Below are positions 22,258 through 29,998 of a DNA stretch of 40,411 nucleotides, in pieces (positions within the stretch are counted from its first letter, which is position 1; the number at the start of each line of letters is the position of its first letter). The stretch lies in contig QMRW01000002.1 of assembly GCA_003650785.1 (NCBI GenBank), positions 1-40,411 of the forward strand, written 5' to 3'. A program made the position numbers and the translations under genes. The notes beneath the pieces are model-generated. The model had not been told where the DNA came from, ran no database searches, and was given only the letters and a program-made list of their open reading frames with translations. Origin of the DNA: Thermoprotei archaeon. Lineage in GTDB: Archaea > Thermoproteota > Thermoprotei > Thermofilales > B20-G17.

Positions 22258-22530
22258 CTACCATACTCTCATAGCTAAAATCCACGACATAATGATTAGT
22301 ACTACCACTGCTAAAAGATTCACCATACTAGTACCTCCAGGATCTATTATGAAAGCATATACACTTACTATGAGAGTTATTGTAAGGACCTGTCCATAGT
22401 ACTTCATTATCTTAAACCGAACCTCCATTCTACCATCTCTTCTTGCTTTAATAGTCATTATTAAAGCAAGAGCAAATGAAAGTACTGATAGAGATACCGA
22501 TATAACAGTGATGATATATTCTATTACCAT
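22258..22530 (-). CDS. Small membrane protein (90 aa)
   Basis: I do not recognise this protein. It has three hydrophobic segments: IITVISVSLSVLSFALALIMT at the N-terminus, VLTITLIVSVYAFIID in the middle and MVNLLAVVVLIIMSWILAM at the C-terminus, with a short charged loop KARRDGRMEVRFKIMKYYG between the first and second. It is the last gene of a minus-strand operon with the 119-aa and 124-aa genes; it starts 10 bases after the preceding stop. Nothing in sequence suggests a catalytic role; it could anchor or regulate its operon partners. Confidence 0.65.
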   Translation of the reverse strand: MVIEYIITVISVSLSVLSFALALIMTIKARRDGRMEVRFKIMKYYGQVLTITLIVSVYAFIIDPGGTSMVNLLAVVVLIIMSWILAMRVW

Positions 22531-22540
22531 AAATTAGACC

Positions 22541-22900
22541 TCATAAGTCTATGAATTCAGGAGATCTCTTAAGCTTGATTATCGGTATATGAATCCATCC
22601 AGGTCTTATACCATCTTCTACTCTTACTTGCTCTTTTGACGTTAAGTTAATCAGAAGATATTTTCCTTTTAACTCACTCTTATTCCTATAATAATAGAAT
22701 ACAGGGATACCATACATTTTGTAGTAGTCTTTAAGCACTGCTAGTAGACCATAAATATATGAGCCATCCCTACCTTTAAACGACATTATATATATGGGGT
22801 ATCCCATACTCGACATTGAAGCGGCGAATCTCGCTAGAGAATCAAGTCCTTCAACCTCTATATTTACACAATGCTTAAACCTTTCATTTAAATTCTCCAT
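22541..22900 (-). CDS. Protein of unknown function (119 aa)
   Basis: I do not recognise this soluble α/β protein. Readable elements are NIEVEGLDSLARFAASMSS (strand-helix), YPIYIMSFKGRDGSYIYGLLAVL, KMYGIPVFYYYR and GKYLLINLT, with a Pro-rich end (RPGWIHIPIIKLKRSPEF). Alternating strand-helix order resembles a Rossmann-like or ferredoxin-like half, but no nucleotide-binding motif is visible. It sits in the middle of a three-gene minus-strand operon: its ATG directly follows the stop of the gene at 22901 (TAGATG). Possible conservation in related archaea should be judged by search. Confidence 0.6.
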   Translation of the reverse strand: MENLNERFKHCVNIEVEGLDSLARFAASMSSMGYPIYIMSFKGRDGSYIYGLLAVLKDYYKMYGIPVFYYYRNKSELKGKYLLINLTSKEQVRVEDGIRPGWIHIPIIKLKRSPEFIDL

Positions 22901-23275
22901 CTATTGAGCCTCCACTTTAATATTTACTCGTAATCCTTCTTTTAAGTTTCTAAGAGTGTGTAGGTACTCATCATGTTCCAATCTGCCTAGAATAGTAACT
23001 CTTCTTGTTAACCTCTGTGACTTAAGTGCGATATAAATGCTCTTAGTAGATGGGGAATAGAATACATCTCCTACCTCTACTCGTGTAGTAGGCTTCTCTA
23101 AAATTGAGGAGGCTCCGAGAGGGATCTCTACAAGTCCCTCTCCTATGCGATATACTCTACACTTACTCGGTATATTCCCTATAAGTTTACTAGTACAAAG
23201 AGGGGCCTTAATACCATCTATTATCAATACTGCTAGCACTCCGTCCTTCGTTTCTAGTATTACCCTATATTTCAA
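22901..23275 (-). CDS. Cyclophilin-like fold protein (DUF369-type)
   Basis: This 124-residue β-rich protein resembles the cyclophilin-like TM1367/DUF369 family. Evidence: KYRVILETKDGVLAVLIID, an interior KAPLCTSKLIGNIPSKCRVYRIG, GLVEIPLGAS, VEVGDVFYSPSTKSIYIALKS and VTILGRLEHDEYLHTLRNL, which follow the order of that family. It lacks a clear catalytic site, and the function is unknown; the family is thought to bind small ligands or peptides. The TTG start at 23273-23275 has GAGGGGTAG upstream as a ribosome site. It is the first gene of a three-gene minus-strand operon and is divergent from the small coiled-coil gene at 23351, with a TATA box between them. Confidence 0.6.
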   Translation of the reverse strand: MKYRVILETKDGVLAVLIIDGIKAPLCTSKLIGNIPSKCRVYRIGEGLVEIPLGASSILEKPTTRVEVGDVFYSPSTKSIYIALKSQRLTRRVTILGRLEHDEYLHTLRNLKEGLRVNIKVEAQ

Positions 23276-23350
23276 GAGCTACCCCTCGATTATTGAATTG
23301 AAAGGATATATTTTTTACTACTCGTAGTAAGGATTACTAGGTGACTGTTA

Positions 23351-23566
23351 ATGAATCTCTCTCAGTTTAAAGATCCGAAGGATGCACTAAAATACCTTAA
23401 AAAAGAAAGGAAGAGGCTTGAGAAAGAGATGGAATTATTACTTAAGAAAAGAGATAGAGGAGAGATTGATGATGAGGAGTTCAATAGTAAAAAGAGAGAG
23501 ATTGAGAGAAAATTTATAGAGATAATGGATAGAATAGCCCAAATGAAGTACTTATCTGGTGTTTAA
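23351..23566 (+). CDS. Short coiled-coil protein (71 aa)
   Basis: This 71-residue highly charged, almost entirely helical protein reads from DPKDALKYLKKERKRLEKEMELL through KKRDRGEIDDEEFNSKKREIERKFIEIMDRI to QMKYLSGV. The break at RGEIDDEEF suggests two antiparallel helices, a helical hairpin. No known motif is recognised. It lies 90 bases upstream of crenactin, in the same direction, and the crenactin promoter lies between, so it may be a separate unit. TATA-like GGATATATTTTTT (23304-23316) precedes it. Inference: a small accessory to the crenactin system is possible, but it is not in the described arcadin set. Confidence 0.6.
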   Translation: MNLSQFKDPKDALKYLKKERKRLEKEMELLLKKRDRGEIDDEEFNSKKREIERKFIEIMDRIAQMKYLSGV

Positions 23567-23586
23567 GTGAATAGAAGTAAAATAAT

Positions 23587-23634
23587 ACTTTCACCCTACC
23601 CTCTTCTATCACATTTATTAAGTTAGGTGAAAGT
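23587..23634. promoter_or_regulatory. Inverted repeat flanking the crenactin TATA box
   Basis: ACTTTCACC (23587-23595) and GGTGAAAGT (23626-23634) are perfect 9-bp inverted arms. The TATA-like ATTTATTA (23613-23620) lies in the 30-base interval between them, and ATG of crenactin is at 23656. The placement suggests paired operator sites around the promoter of the crenactin operon. An RNA hairpin is unlikely because the left arm would be upstream of the transcription start. Confidence 0.55.
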
Positions 23635-23655
23635 TAACTATTGAGGTGGAAGATA

Positions 23656-24921
23656 ATGAGCGATCTGGAAAAGTATAAACTCAAGTATGCCTTTGCAGAG
23701 GATTATGGTACTAGCTACTATAAATTTGGACCTGTTGGAGAGACACCAGACATAATAGAGAATAGAGGTATAATACTGGACAAAATATCCATAGTTTCAA
23801 AAATCATGGGTATTGAAAAAAATATTATAGTCGGTCCCGAAGTAGCCACCTATATAGGACATAGAGAGGCTATAGGAAGGCATTTAGTATATCCTATGAG
23901 AGATGGTCTAGTGGAAAAAGAGAATGAAAGAAGTTGGAGAGTAATCTACGAGATCACTAAGTACGGACTTAATAAACACAGACCCATAGCTTCAGATTTT
24001 AAAGGATTCTATGTAGCTGCTGCTCTCTCAGCTATAGCACCAGAATACATGTACCGGAGGATCTTCGAAATACATCAGAAGATAGATGAAGAAACGGGAT
24101 TAGTTAAGGCCGTCACTATAATACCTCAGCCCTTAGCTGTTGCTATAGCAGAAAAATCCATAACCTGTATAGTGGTGGAGTCAGGACATGGTAATACGCA
24201 GATAACTCCTATCTCTAGATACCCGATTAGAGAGGCTATACTCTCCCTCAATAGAGGAGGAGCAGAGGCAGATGCCATTACAGCAGAGATCTTAAAGGAT
24301 TGCGGATATGGCGATCTAGCTAGAGAAGAGAAACTGATAAGATGTATCAAGGAGTCGATAGGTCTAATACCTACTGACTTGCAGACTAGTATTGAAAAAG
24401 CAAAAAAGGACCCTGAGAGATTTAGAGCAGTATTCCACATACCGAATACTACTATTACGATAGATTTAGAGGAGAACTCATGGATGAGATTCTTGATAGG
24501 AGAGATAGTATTCGATCCTGAAAACGAAATATTTGAAAGTTTTTACAGAAAAGGAATGCCTAGACCGAGGGATACAATGGTTGGCGATACGAGAATTCCT
24601 GGAACCATAGACATGGCTAGAGCTATTATAATGTCAGCAGAAAGGACATCTTTCGAGGTACAAATGTACCTCTATAGAAAGATAATACTTAGTGGTGGAA
24701 ACTTCTCATGGAAAGTTCCTAGAGGTCTTGAAGATGCAGCAACTGATGCGGCAACTAAAATCATGAGTATGCTTAAGAAATACAACATCGAAGCTAGGGT
24801 AGAGCTAACAAAGGATCCCATGTACTCGGTGTGGAAAGGTGCACTTGTCTATGCAATAGCAGTTCCAGATGAATATGAGTGGAATTGGGAAAGTATGGAA
24901 GGTTGGTATAAGTGGAGGTAG
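23656..24921 (+). CDS. Crenactin (archaeal actin homologue)
   Basis: This 421-residue protein (Pyrobaculum crenactin is about 430) of the actin superfamily polymerises into filaments and is the core of the 'arcade' cytoskeleton linked with rod shape. Actin-fold nucleotide motifs are visible: phosphate-1 AEDYGTSYYKFG (14-25), phosphate-2 VVESGHGNTQITP (from about 173) and the adenosine motif ILSGGNFSW (346-348 = SGG). The start is ATG 23656, with a GAGGTGG ribosome site; TTG 23641 lies upstream in frame but seems less likely. It heads the operon: the arcadin-2-like gene begins 10 bases after its stop, then 61-aa and Rad50-like genes. A 9-bp inverted repeat flanks its TATA box. Confidence 0.93.
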   Translation: MSDLEKYKLKYAFAEDYGTSYYKFGPVGETPDIIENRGIILDKISIVSKIMGIEKNIIVGPEVATYIGHREAIGRHLVYPMRDGLVEKENERSWRVIYEITKYGLNKHRPIASDFKGFYVAAALSAIAPEYMYRRIFEIHQKIDEETGLVKAVTIIPQPLAVAIAEKSITCIVVESGHGNTQITPISRYPIREAILSLNRGGAEADAITAEILKDCGYGDLAREEKLIRCIKESIGLIPTDLQTSIEKAKKDPERFRAVFHIPNTTITIDLEENSWMRFLIGEIVFDPENEIFESFYRKGMPRPRDTMVGDTRIPGTIDMARAIIMSAERTSFEVQMYLYRKIILSGGNFSWKVPRGLEDAATDAATKIMSMLKKYNIEARVELTKDPMYSVWKGALVYAIAVPDEYEWNWESMEGWYKWR

Positions 24922-24931
24922 TGTACTCGAA

Positions 24932-25639
24932 ATGAATTCCATAGAGGACTTTAAAGAAGTAATAATCGAGCACTTTCGTAGAAGAGGATGTACGCGACCT
25001 CAAGTAGATATATCTGAAGATGTCATTAAGCAAGTGGATCTAGTACTTCAGGATGCTAATAACTTATTAGCCTTTAGAATATTTCGTGGTATAGTATACT
25101 CCGCAGCGGAGTTCAGAGTAATGATAGATGAAGAGATACTTAGAGCTACTAAATTAACCGAGGTATTCGATAAAGTGTACATAGTGATTCCAGATACTTA
25201 TACCGACATGGCTAGATCAGTGATAAGTGGTAGAATTCTCGATGAAGTAGGAATAGGGATTATAGCAGTAGATGAACATGGTAATGTAGAAGAACTCCTA
25301 GTACCCAGACCTACAAAACTTACTCGAAGAGAACTAGGAAAGGGAATAGAAGAGATAGTAGGTGACCTAAGGCGGAGAATAGATGAAATAGAACTACTTT
25401 ATAACTCACTAAAGACAGAGTTTGGAGTACTGTCCGAAAAAATTACTAAAATTGAGAGAACTCTTAGCATGCTCAGAGAAGAGGTAGATGTACTCAAAGG
25501 AAAGCTATCTACCCTACCCACTAGGCATGAAATTATTGAAGAAATAGGTGAGAAAACTCTTGCTCCGGTAGAGGAATTACCTTCCTTCGCTAAGAATAAT
25601 CCTTGGCTTGAGATTCTTAGAAAACGGGAGAGAGAATGA
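24932..25639 (+). CDS. Arcadin-2-like protein: α/β domain, coiled coil, C-terminal helix
   Basis: This 235-residue protein starts at ATG 24932, which has GGAGGT (24914-24919) upstream; a longer reading from 24869 would overlap crenactin. Domain order: residues 1-130 α/β with helix EDFKEVIIEHFRRRG, strands DLVLQD and NLLAFRIFRG, KVYIVIP and IGIIAVDE, then a coiled coil at about 140-195 and a C-terminal amphipathic helix (FAKNNPWLEILRKRERE). Arcadin-2 of Pyrobaculum is known to bind crenactin through its C-terminal helix; this tail, ending next to crenactin in the operon, fits that. The N-terminal domain resembles a restriction-endonuclease fold with no catalytic residues, which is my inference. 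It overlaps the next gene by 4 bases. Confidence 0.75.
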   Translation: MNSIEDFKEVIIEHFRRRGCTRPQVDISEDVIKQVDLVLQDANNLLAFRIFRGIVYSAAEFRVMIDEEILRATKLTEVFDKVYIVIPDTYTDMARSVISGRILDEVGIGIIAVDEHGNVEELLVPRPTKLTRRELGKGIEEIVGDLRRRIDEIELLYNSLKTEFGVLSEKITKIERTLSMLREEVDVLKGKLSTLPTRHEIIEEIGEKTLAPVEELPSFAKNNPWLEILRKRERE

Positions 25640-25821
25640 CAGAAGTAGATGAAACTAAGTTAATGAGGGAAATCTTAGACTTGATAGATAGTAGAACTGA
25701 CTATGACGAAAGTGTTAAAAAGTTGGCTAAGGATATTCTCATAACCTTCAAGAGAGAGGGGAAGAAGGGAGTTGAAAAAATAATTAACAAGTTAATCGAG
25801 GGAATTAGTTCCGATGTCTAG
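25636..25821 (+). CDS. Small helical protein of the crenactin operon, candidate arcadin-3
   Basis: This 61-residue all-helical, highly charged protein has readable helices TKLMREILDLIDSRT, YDESVKKLAKDILITFKREG and GVEKIINKLIEGI. It overlaps both neighbours by a few bases (ATGA with the arcadin-2-like gene, 8 bases with the Rad50-like gene), so its translation is coupled to both, which argues that it is a real member of the crenactin operon. Arcadin-3 is the remaining small arcade protein and is the obvious candidate by position and size; no sequence match is claimed. Confidence 0.65.
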   Translation: MTEVDETKLMREILDLIDSRTDYDESVKKLAKDILITFKREGKKGVEKIINKLIEGISSDV

Positions 25822-28279
25822 AGGTTTTAGAATAGAAAGCCTAGAGATAGAGGGATTTAGAGCATTTAACCTACCTCGTAAGTTCAAGTTAGGAGATGCT
25901 AGATTCATATTACTGATAGGGCCTATAGGCTCAGGCAAATCCTCAGTTCTAAAAGCTATAGAATACGCTCTCTATGGTTCCTCCTACGAGATTACTAGAC
26001 TAGGACCAGTTAGATTAAAACATGAAGATGTGATAAACGATTTCAAGGATATGCTGAACATAGAACTTGTACTAGGAGGAGAACATGAACTAAGAGTGGT
26101 CAGGAGTAGAAAAAGAGGAGGAGTAGGTAAACTAAGAGTTTACATCGATAATAGACCTGTTAAAGGTGAAGCTGAATCCTTTCTCAGAAGCTGTATAGTA
26201 CTGGGTCATGAGGATTTTCTAAGAGAAATAGTCATACACCATCTCATACTAAGAGATATTGTTGAAGGTGGTCCAGTAAGAAGGAGTGTAGCTTTAGATA
26301 GACTCTTTGGCATAGAGATGTTAGAGCAGACATACAAAAGCATACCACTAACCATAGTTGAGAAGAAGATAGATGAACTTAAGATGAGAATAAAGGAAGT
26401 AGATCTAGAACTAGCTAGAATAGGTTCTCTCTACACTCCTCAAGAGTTAAAATCCTTAGAGGCGGACATTGAAAGACTTCGGGAGAAAGTATCAACTATT
26501 CAGCAAGAGTACGACTATATCGAGAATCTACTCACAAAACTTGAAGAAGCTAGACTGAAGTATGGACTACTTCTAGAGAGATACAGTAACTTAGAAAGTC
26601 AACTAGAGGATATAGAGAAGAGACTAGAAGAAGTAGAGGAAGTAAGTACAGTAGAGCTTATTTCAGACATGGAGGATGTACTTGAAAACACAATTTCATT
26701 CCTCCGAGATATGTTATATGAGGATATTATTAAAGAGATCCCGAGAGGAGATGAGATATCGCTTAGTGAAAAAGTACTCAAAAGTACTAGTAAAGCTCTC
26801 GACGTAGTAAGTAGTATAGTAAGAGACCTGGAATTTAAGCTAGAAGACCTAGTGAATGAGAGGATGGAGTATAAGAGAAGGTATGATGTACTACGAAGTA
26901 GAAAACTAGACCTAGAGTCGGAAATAGAGAGGTTACTTCATTATCGCTATGAATATATGAAGCTTGTTAAGAAGTATGGAATACCAGATGACATAGAGAA
27001 GAGAATAGAGCAAAAGGAATCAGAATTTCTAAGACTCAATCGTAAGAGTAGGCAGTTAAGAAATCTGTGGGATCTCCTTAAAATACTAATAGATAGACTT
27101 AGATTGGAAAAAAAGATAGAGTGCCCTGTATGCGGTAGCAAACTCGTAGAGGATGATCTGAAAAAGATATTGGAGAGAAAAGACAGATTGGAAAAGAAAG
27201 AACTAGTAGATACTATTACAAGGATGGAGAGAATAGAAAAAGAGATTGAAAAATTAAGAGAGATTCTGGATAGAATTAAAGAGTTAGAGGAGAAAGTCAG
27301 AAAACTAGAGGAACTGGAGTTAGAGAGAGAAGAACTAGAAAGAAAAACATCGAAGTTAAACAACATACTTCAGCATGCTGAGGAAAATATCCATATAGTA
27401 AGAGATAAAATAGGAAGAGCCAAACATTTAGAAGTAAGATTACAAGATCTAATAAGTAAACTGAGCACCTATCTTGAAAGAAAAGATCTAATTGAGAAGC
27501 AAAAGGAGCTTCATAGTAAATTAAAGAGCATTAAAGAAGAGTTGGAGAAATTGAAGTATGAAGAAGATAGGTACTTAAAATTAAAGAAAAAGAGAGAAGA
27601 GCTGAGGAGGACACTGTTCGAAAATAGAGTTAAGCTGGAGAGTATGCTCAAGGACTATGAAAGAACGAAAAAAGAGCTGGAAAAGGCTCATTATTTATTC
27701 AAAAATAAGGAGCTATTAGAGAAAAAATTAAGAGATCTCGAGACACTACATAAGCGTCTTAAGAGTGTTAGAAATCTCCTAAGAGTAGTACAAGCTGATC
27801 TTAGGACTCGCATGCTAGAGAGGATAAGGAGTAACATGAATAAGACCTTCAGACAACTCTATGTACATCCAGATCTAGTAGAGGTAGATATAAGAGCAGT
27901 CGAGGTAGCCAAGAGGAGTATATACGAAATATATGTAAGACGAAGTAGTGATGGAGAATGGGTGCCTATATACTCGAAACTCAGTGATGGTCAAAGACTA
28001 ATGATAGCTCTATCCCTACTTCTCTCTATATACAAATTATATCCACATAACATAGATTTTATATTACTAGATGAACCCTTTGCTAACATAAATGGAGAAT
28101 GTAGAAAATCTATTCTCAAACTCCTAGCGAGAACCGATAGTCCTCAACAGGTGCTCATAGCAACGCAAGACGAAACTATAATAAGTCTTATAAAAAAGAT
28201 AATCGATAAGGACAAGATAATAGTATACAAACTAACCTATGGAGGAGTAGAAGGCCCTAGAGTTACTAGGATACATTAG
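25814..28279 (+). CDS. Rad50/SMC-like ATPase with zinc hook (arcadin-4-like)
   Basis: This 821-residue ABC-type ATPase has the Rad50 layout. Walker A GPIGSGKSS (36-44) lies in the N-lobe. A long coiled coil runs from about 165 to 430, CPVCGSKL (437-440 = CPVC) forms the zinc-hook apex, and the returning coiled coil runs to about 690. The C-lobe has the signature LSDGQ (723-727), Walker B FILLDEP (749-755) and D-loop. No Mre11, NurA or HerA gene is adjacent. In the crenactin gene cluster arcadin-4 is described as a Rad50/SMC relative, so a filament- or DNA-associated role beside crenactin is the better reading than double-strand break repair. It overlaps the 61-aa gene and is followed 7 bases later by a radical SAM gene. 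Confidence 0.85.
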   Translation: MSRGFRIESLEIEGFRAFNLPRKFKLGDARFILLIGPIGSGKSSVLKAIEYALYGSSYEITRLGPVRLKHEDVINDFKDMLNIELVLGGEHELRVVRSRKRGGVGKLRVYIDNRPVKGEAESFLRSCIVLGHEDFLREIVIHHLILRDIVEGGPVRRSVALDRLFGIEMLEQTYKSIPLTIVEKKIDELKMRIKEVDLELARIGSLYTPQELKSLEADIERLREKVSTIQQEYDYIENLLTKLEEARLKYGLLLERYSNLESQLEDIEKRLEEVEEVSTVELISDMEDVLENTISFLRDMLYEDIIKEIPRGDEISLSEKVLKSTSKALDVVSSIVRDLEFKLEDLVNERMEYKRRYDVLRSRKLDLESEIERLLHYRYEYMKLVKKYGIPDDIEKRIEQKESEFLRLNRKSRQLRNLWDLLKILIDRLRLEKKIECPVCGSKLVEDDLKKILERKDRLEKKELVDTITRMERIEKEIEKLREILDRIKELEEKVRKLEELELEREELERKTSKLNNILQHAEENIHIVRDKIGRAKHLEVRLQDLISKLSTYLERKDLIEKQKELHSKLKSIKEELEKLKYEEDRYLKLKKKREELRRTLFENRVKLESMLKDYERTKKELEKAHYLFKNKELLEKKLRDLETLHKRLKSVRNLLRVVQADLRTRMLERIRSNMNKTFRQLYVHPDLVEVDIRAVEVAKRSIYEIYVRRSSDGEWVPIYSKLSDGQRLMIALSLLLSIYKLYPHNIDFILLDEPFANINGECRKSILKLLARTDSPQQVLIATQDETIISLIKKIIDKDKIIVYKLTYGGVEGPRVTRIH

Positions 28280-28286
28280 GATCACT

Positions 28287-29996
28287 ATGGACACATTCAT
28301 AATAGTGGATGGCTATACTGATGAGCCAGCTGGTCTAGGTGTCCCACCATATCTTGATGTCTATCCACGATATGTGGCTGGTGCTATATGGAGTGTCATT
28401 CCTTCAGCTAGGATACTCTATTTTACTATAGATGAAGTACGTGCTAAATTCGATGAATTTCTTGGGCTGGCTCAAAAGGCTAGAGTCGTGATTGTAATAG
28501 CTGGAGTTGCAGTACCCGGTAAGTATCTCGGTGGTACACCTATTACACTTTCAGAATTAGAGCTTCTCAGTAGGATTATAGAAAAGCCAATAAAGATACT
28601 GGGAGGACCTGTCGCTATGTTTGGGATTGGAAGTGAAGGAGGGAGAGTTGCAGAACTTCCCGATAGATTGAAAGAAGACTATGACTTGGTAGTCAAAGGT
28701 GATATTGAGCTGGCAGTGTATGAGCTTCTCGTGAACAATTATTCTCTGGAAAAGGTATCGACTGAGATTACTAGAAGAGACTATAGGCTAATTAATACCT
28801 TCGCAAGAAGAGGAGCTAAGATTGTAATGCAACACCCAAATTACTCTAGAAATCTGATAGTAGAGATAGAGACCTTTAGAGGATGTCCACGATACATAGT
28901 AGGTGGATGTTCATTCTGCATAGAGCCCTTGTATGGAAGTGTGGTATTTCGACCTATAGAGGATATTCTCCTAGAAATAGAGGCCCTGTACTCCTTCGGA
29001 GTGGATTGTTTCAGAATAGGGAGACAGACTGATCTATACTCATATATGGCTAAAGATGTTGGAAAAGAGGAATTTCCTAAACCTAATCCCCAGGCTATAG
29101 AGGCCCTCTTTAGAGGTATTAGAAACATAGCCCCTAGATTAAGAGTGTTACATATAGATAATGTAAATCCAGGTACTCTTGCACATCACGAGAAAGAGGC
29201 TAGAGAGATAACCAAGATCATCATAGAATACCATACTCCAGGAGATGTTGCGGCTCTTGGAGTAGAAAGTGCAGACCCCAGAGTGATTAAATTGAATAAT
29301 TTAAAGGCTACTCCCGAAGAGTCTATGAAGGCTATAGAAATCCTCAATGAAATAGGAAGACGTAGGGGATATAATGGATTACCGGAACTACTCCCTGGAG
29401 TTAATTTTGTAGCTGGATTATTAGGAGAGACTAAAGAGACTTATATACTCAACTATGAGTTCTTAAGGGAGGTCCTGGCTAGAGGCCTACTACTGAGACG
29501 TATAAACATAAGACAGGTGCTAGTATTTCCGCATACACGTATGTGGGAAGTAGGTATTAGGATAATTGCAAGGCATAAGAGATACTTCCATGCGTTTAAA
29601 AAGAAGGTTAGGGAAAATATCGATAGGATTATGTTAGAGAGAGTTATTCCTCGCTATACTGTATTAAAGGATGTCTTCACTGAAGCATATAAGGGAGAAT
29701 ATACATTGGCAAGACAAGTAGGTGCTTATCCTATACTAGTTTATATTCCCTATAGAATTCCACTGTTTAGGTATATTGATGTGGCTGTAGTAGATTATGG
29801 CTATAGATCTATTACAGGACTTCCAACTCCCCTGAATATAAATTCAGCTCCCCGTAAAGTCCTAGAGAAGGTGCCTGGTTTGGGTAGATCGACTGTTGCT
29901 GAAATTCTTTCTAAAAGACCTCTTAAGAGATTGAAAGATCTTAATGGTATAGAAACTCCTATCAGATTATCGCTTGAGGATAGATTTAGGTTTTAA
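28287..29996 (+). CDS. Radical SAM protein with C-terminal helix-hairpin-helix (COG1031-type)
   Basis: This 569-residue radical SAM enzyme has an unusual cluster motif, C200-x7-C208-x2-C211 (GCPRYIVGGCSFC), in place of CxxxCxxC. The N-terminal part is a B12-binding-like α/β region with KYLGGTPITL and ILGGPVAMFG. The C-terminal end carries helix-hairpin-helix motifs (INSAPRKVLEKVPGLGRSTVAEIL), as in the COG1031 family. HhH usually binds DNA or RNA backbone, so a nucleic-acid-linked substrate is plausible; none is established. It follows the Rad50-like gene by 7 bases and may be co-transcribed with the crenactin operon. It converges on Hel308, leaving 2 bases between the stops. Confidence 0.85.
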   Translation: MDTFIIVDGYTDEPAGLGVPPYLDVYPRYVAGAIWSVIPSARILYFTIDEVRAKFDEFLGLAQKARVVIVIAGVAVPGKYLGGTPITLSELELLSRIIEKPIKILGGPVAMFGIGSEGGRVAELPDRLKEDYDLVVKGDIELAVYELLVNNYSLEKVSTEITRRDYRLINTFARRGAKIVMQHPNYSRNLIVEIETFRGCPRYIVGGCSFCIEPLYGSVVFRPIEDILLEIEALYSFGVDCFRIGRQTDLYSYMAKDVGKEEFPKPNPQAIEALFRGIRNIAPRLRVLHIDNVNPGTLAHHEKEAREITKIIIEYHTPGDVAALGVESADPRVIKLNNLKATPEESMKAIEILNEIGRRRGYNGLPELLPGVNFVAGLLGETKETYILNYEFLREVLARGLLLRRINIRQVLVFPHTRMWEVGIRIIARHKRYFHAFKKKVRENIDRIMLERVIPRYTVLKDVFTEAYKGEYTLARQVGAYPILVYIPYRIPLFRYIDVAVVDYGYRSITGLPTPLNINSAPRKVLEKVPGLGRSTVAEILSKRPLKRLKDLNGIETPIRLSLEDRFRF

Positions 29997-29998
29997 AT

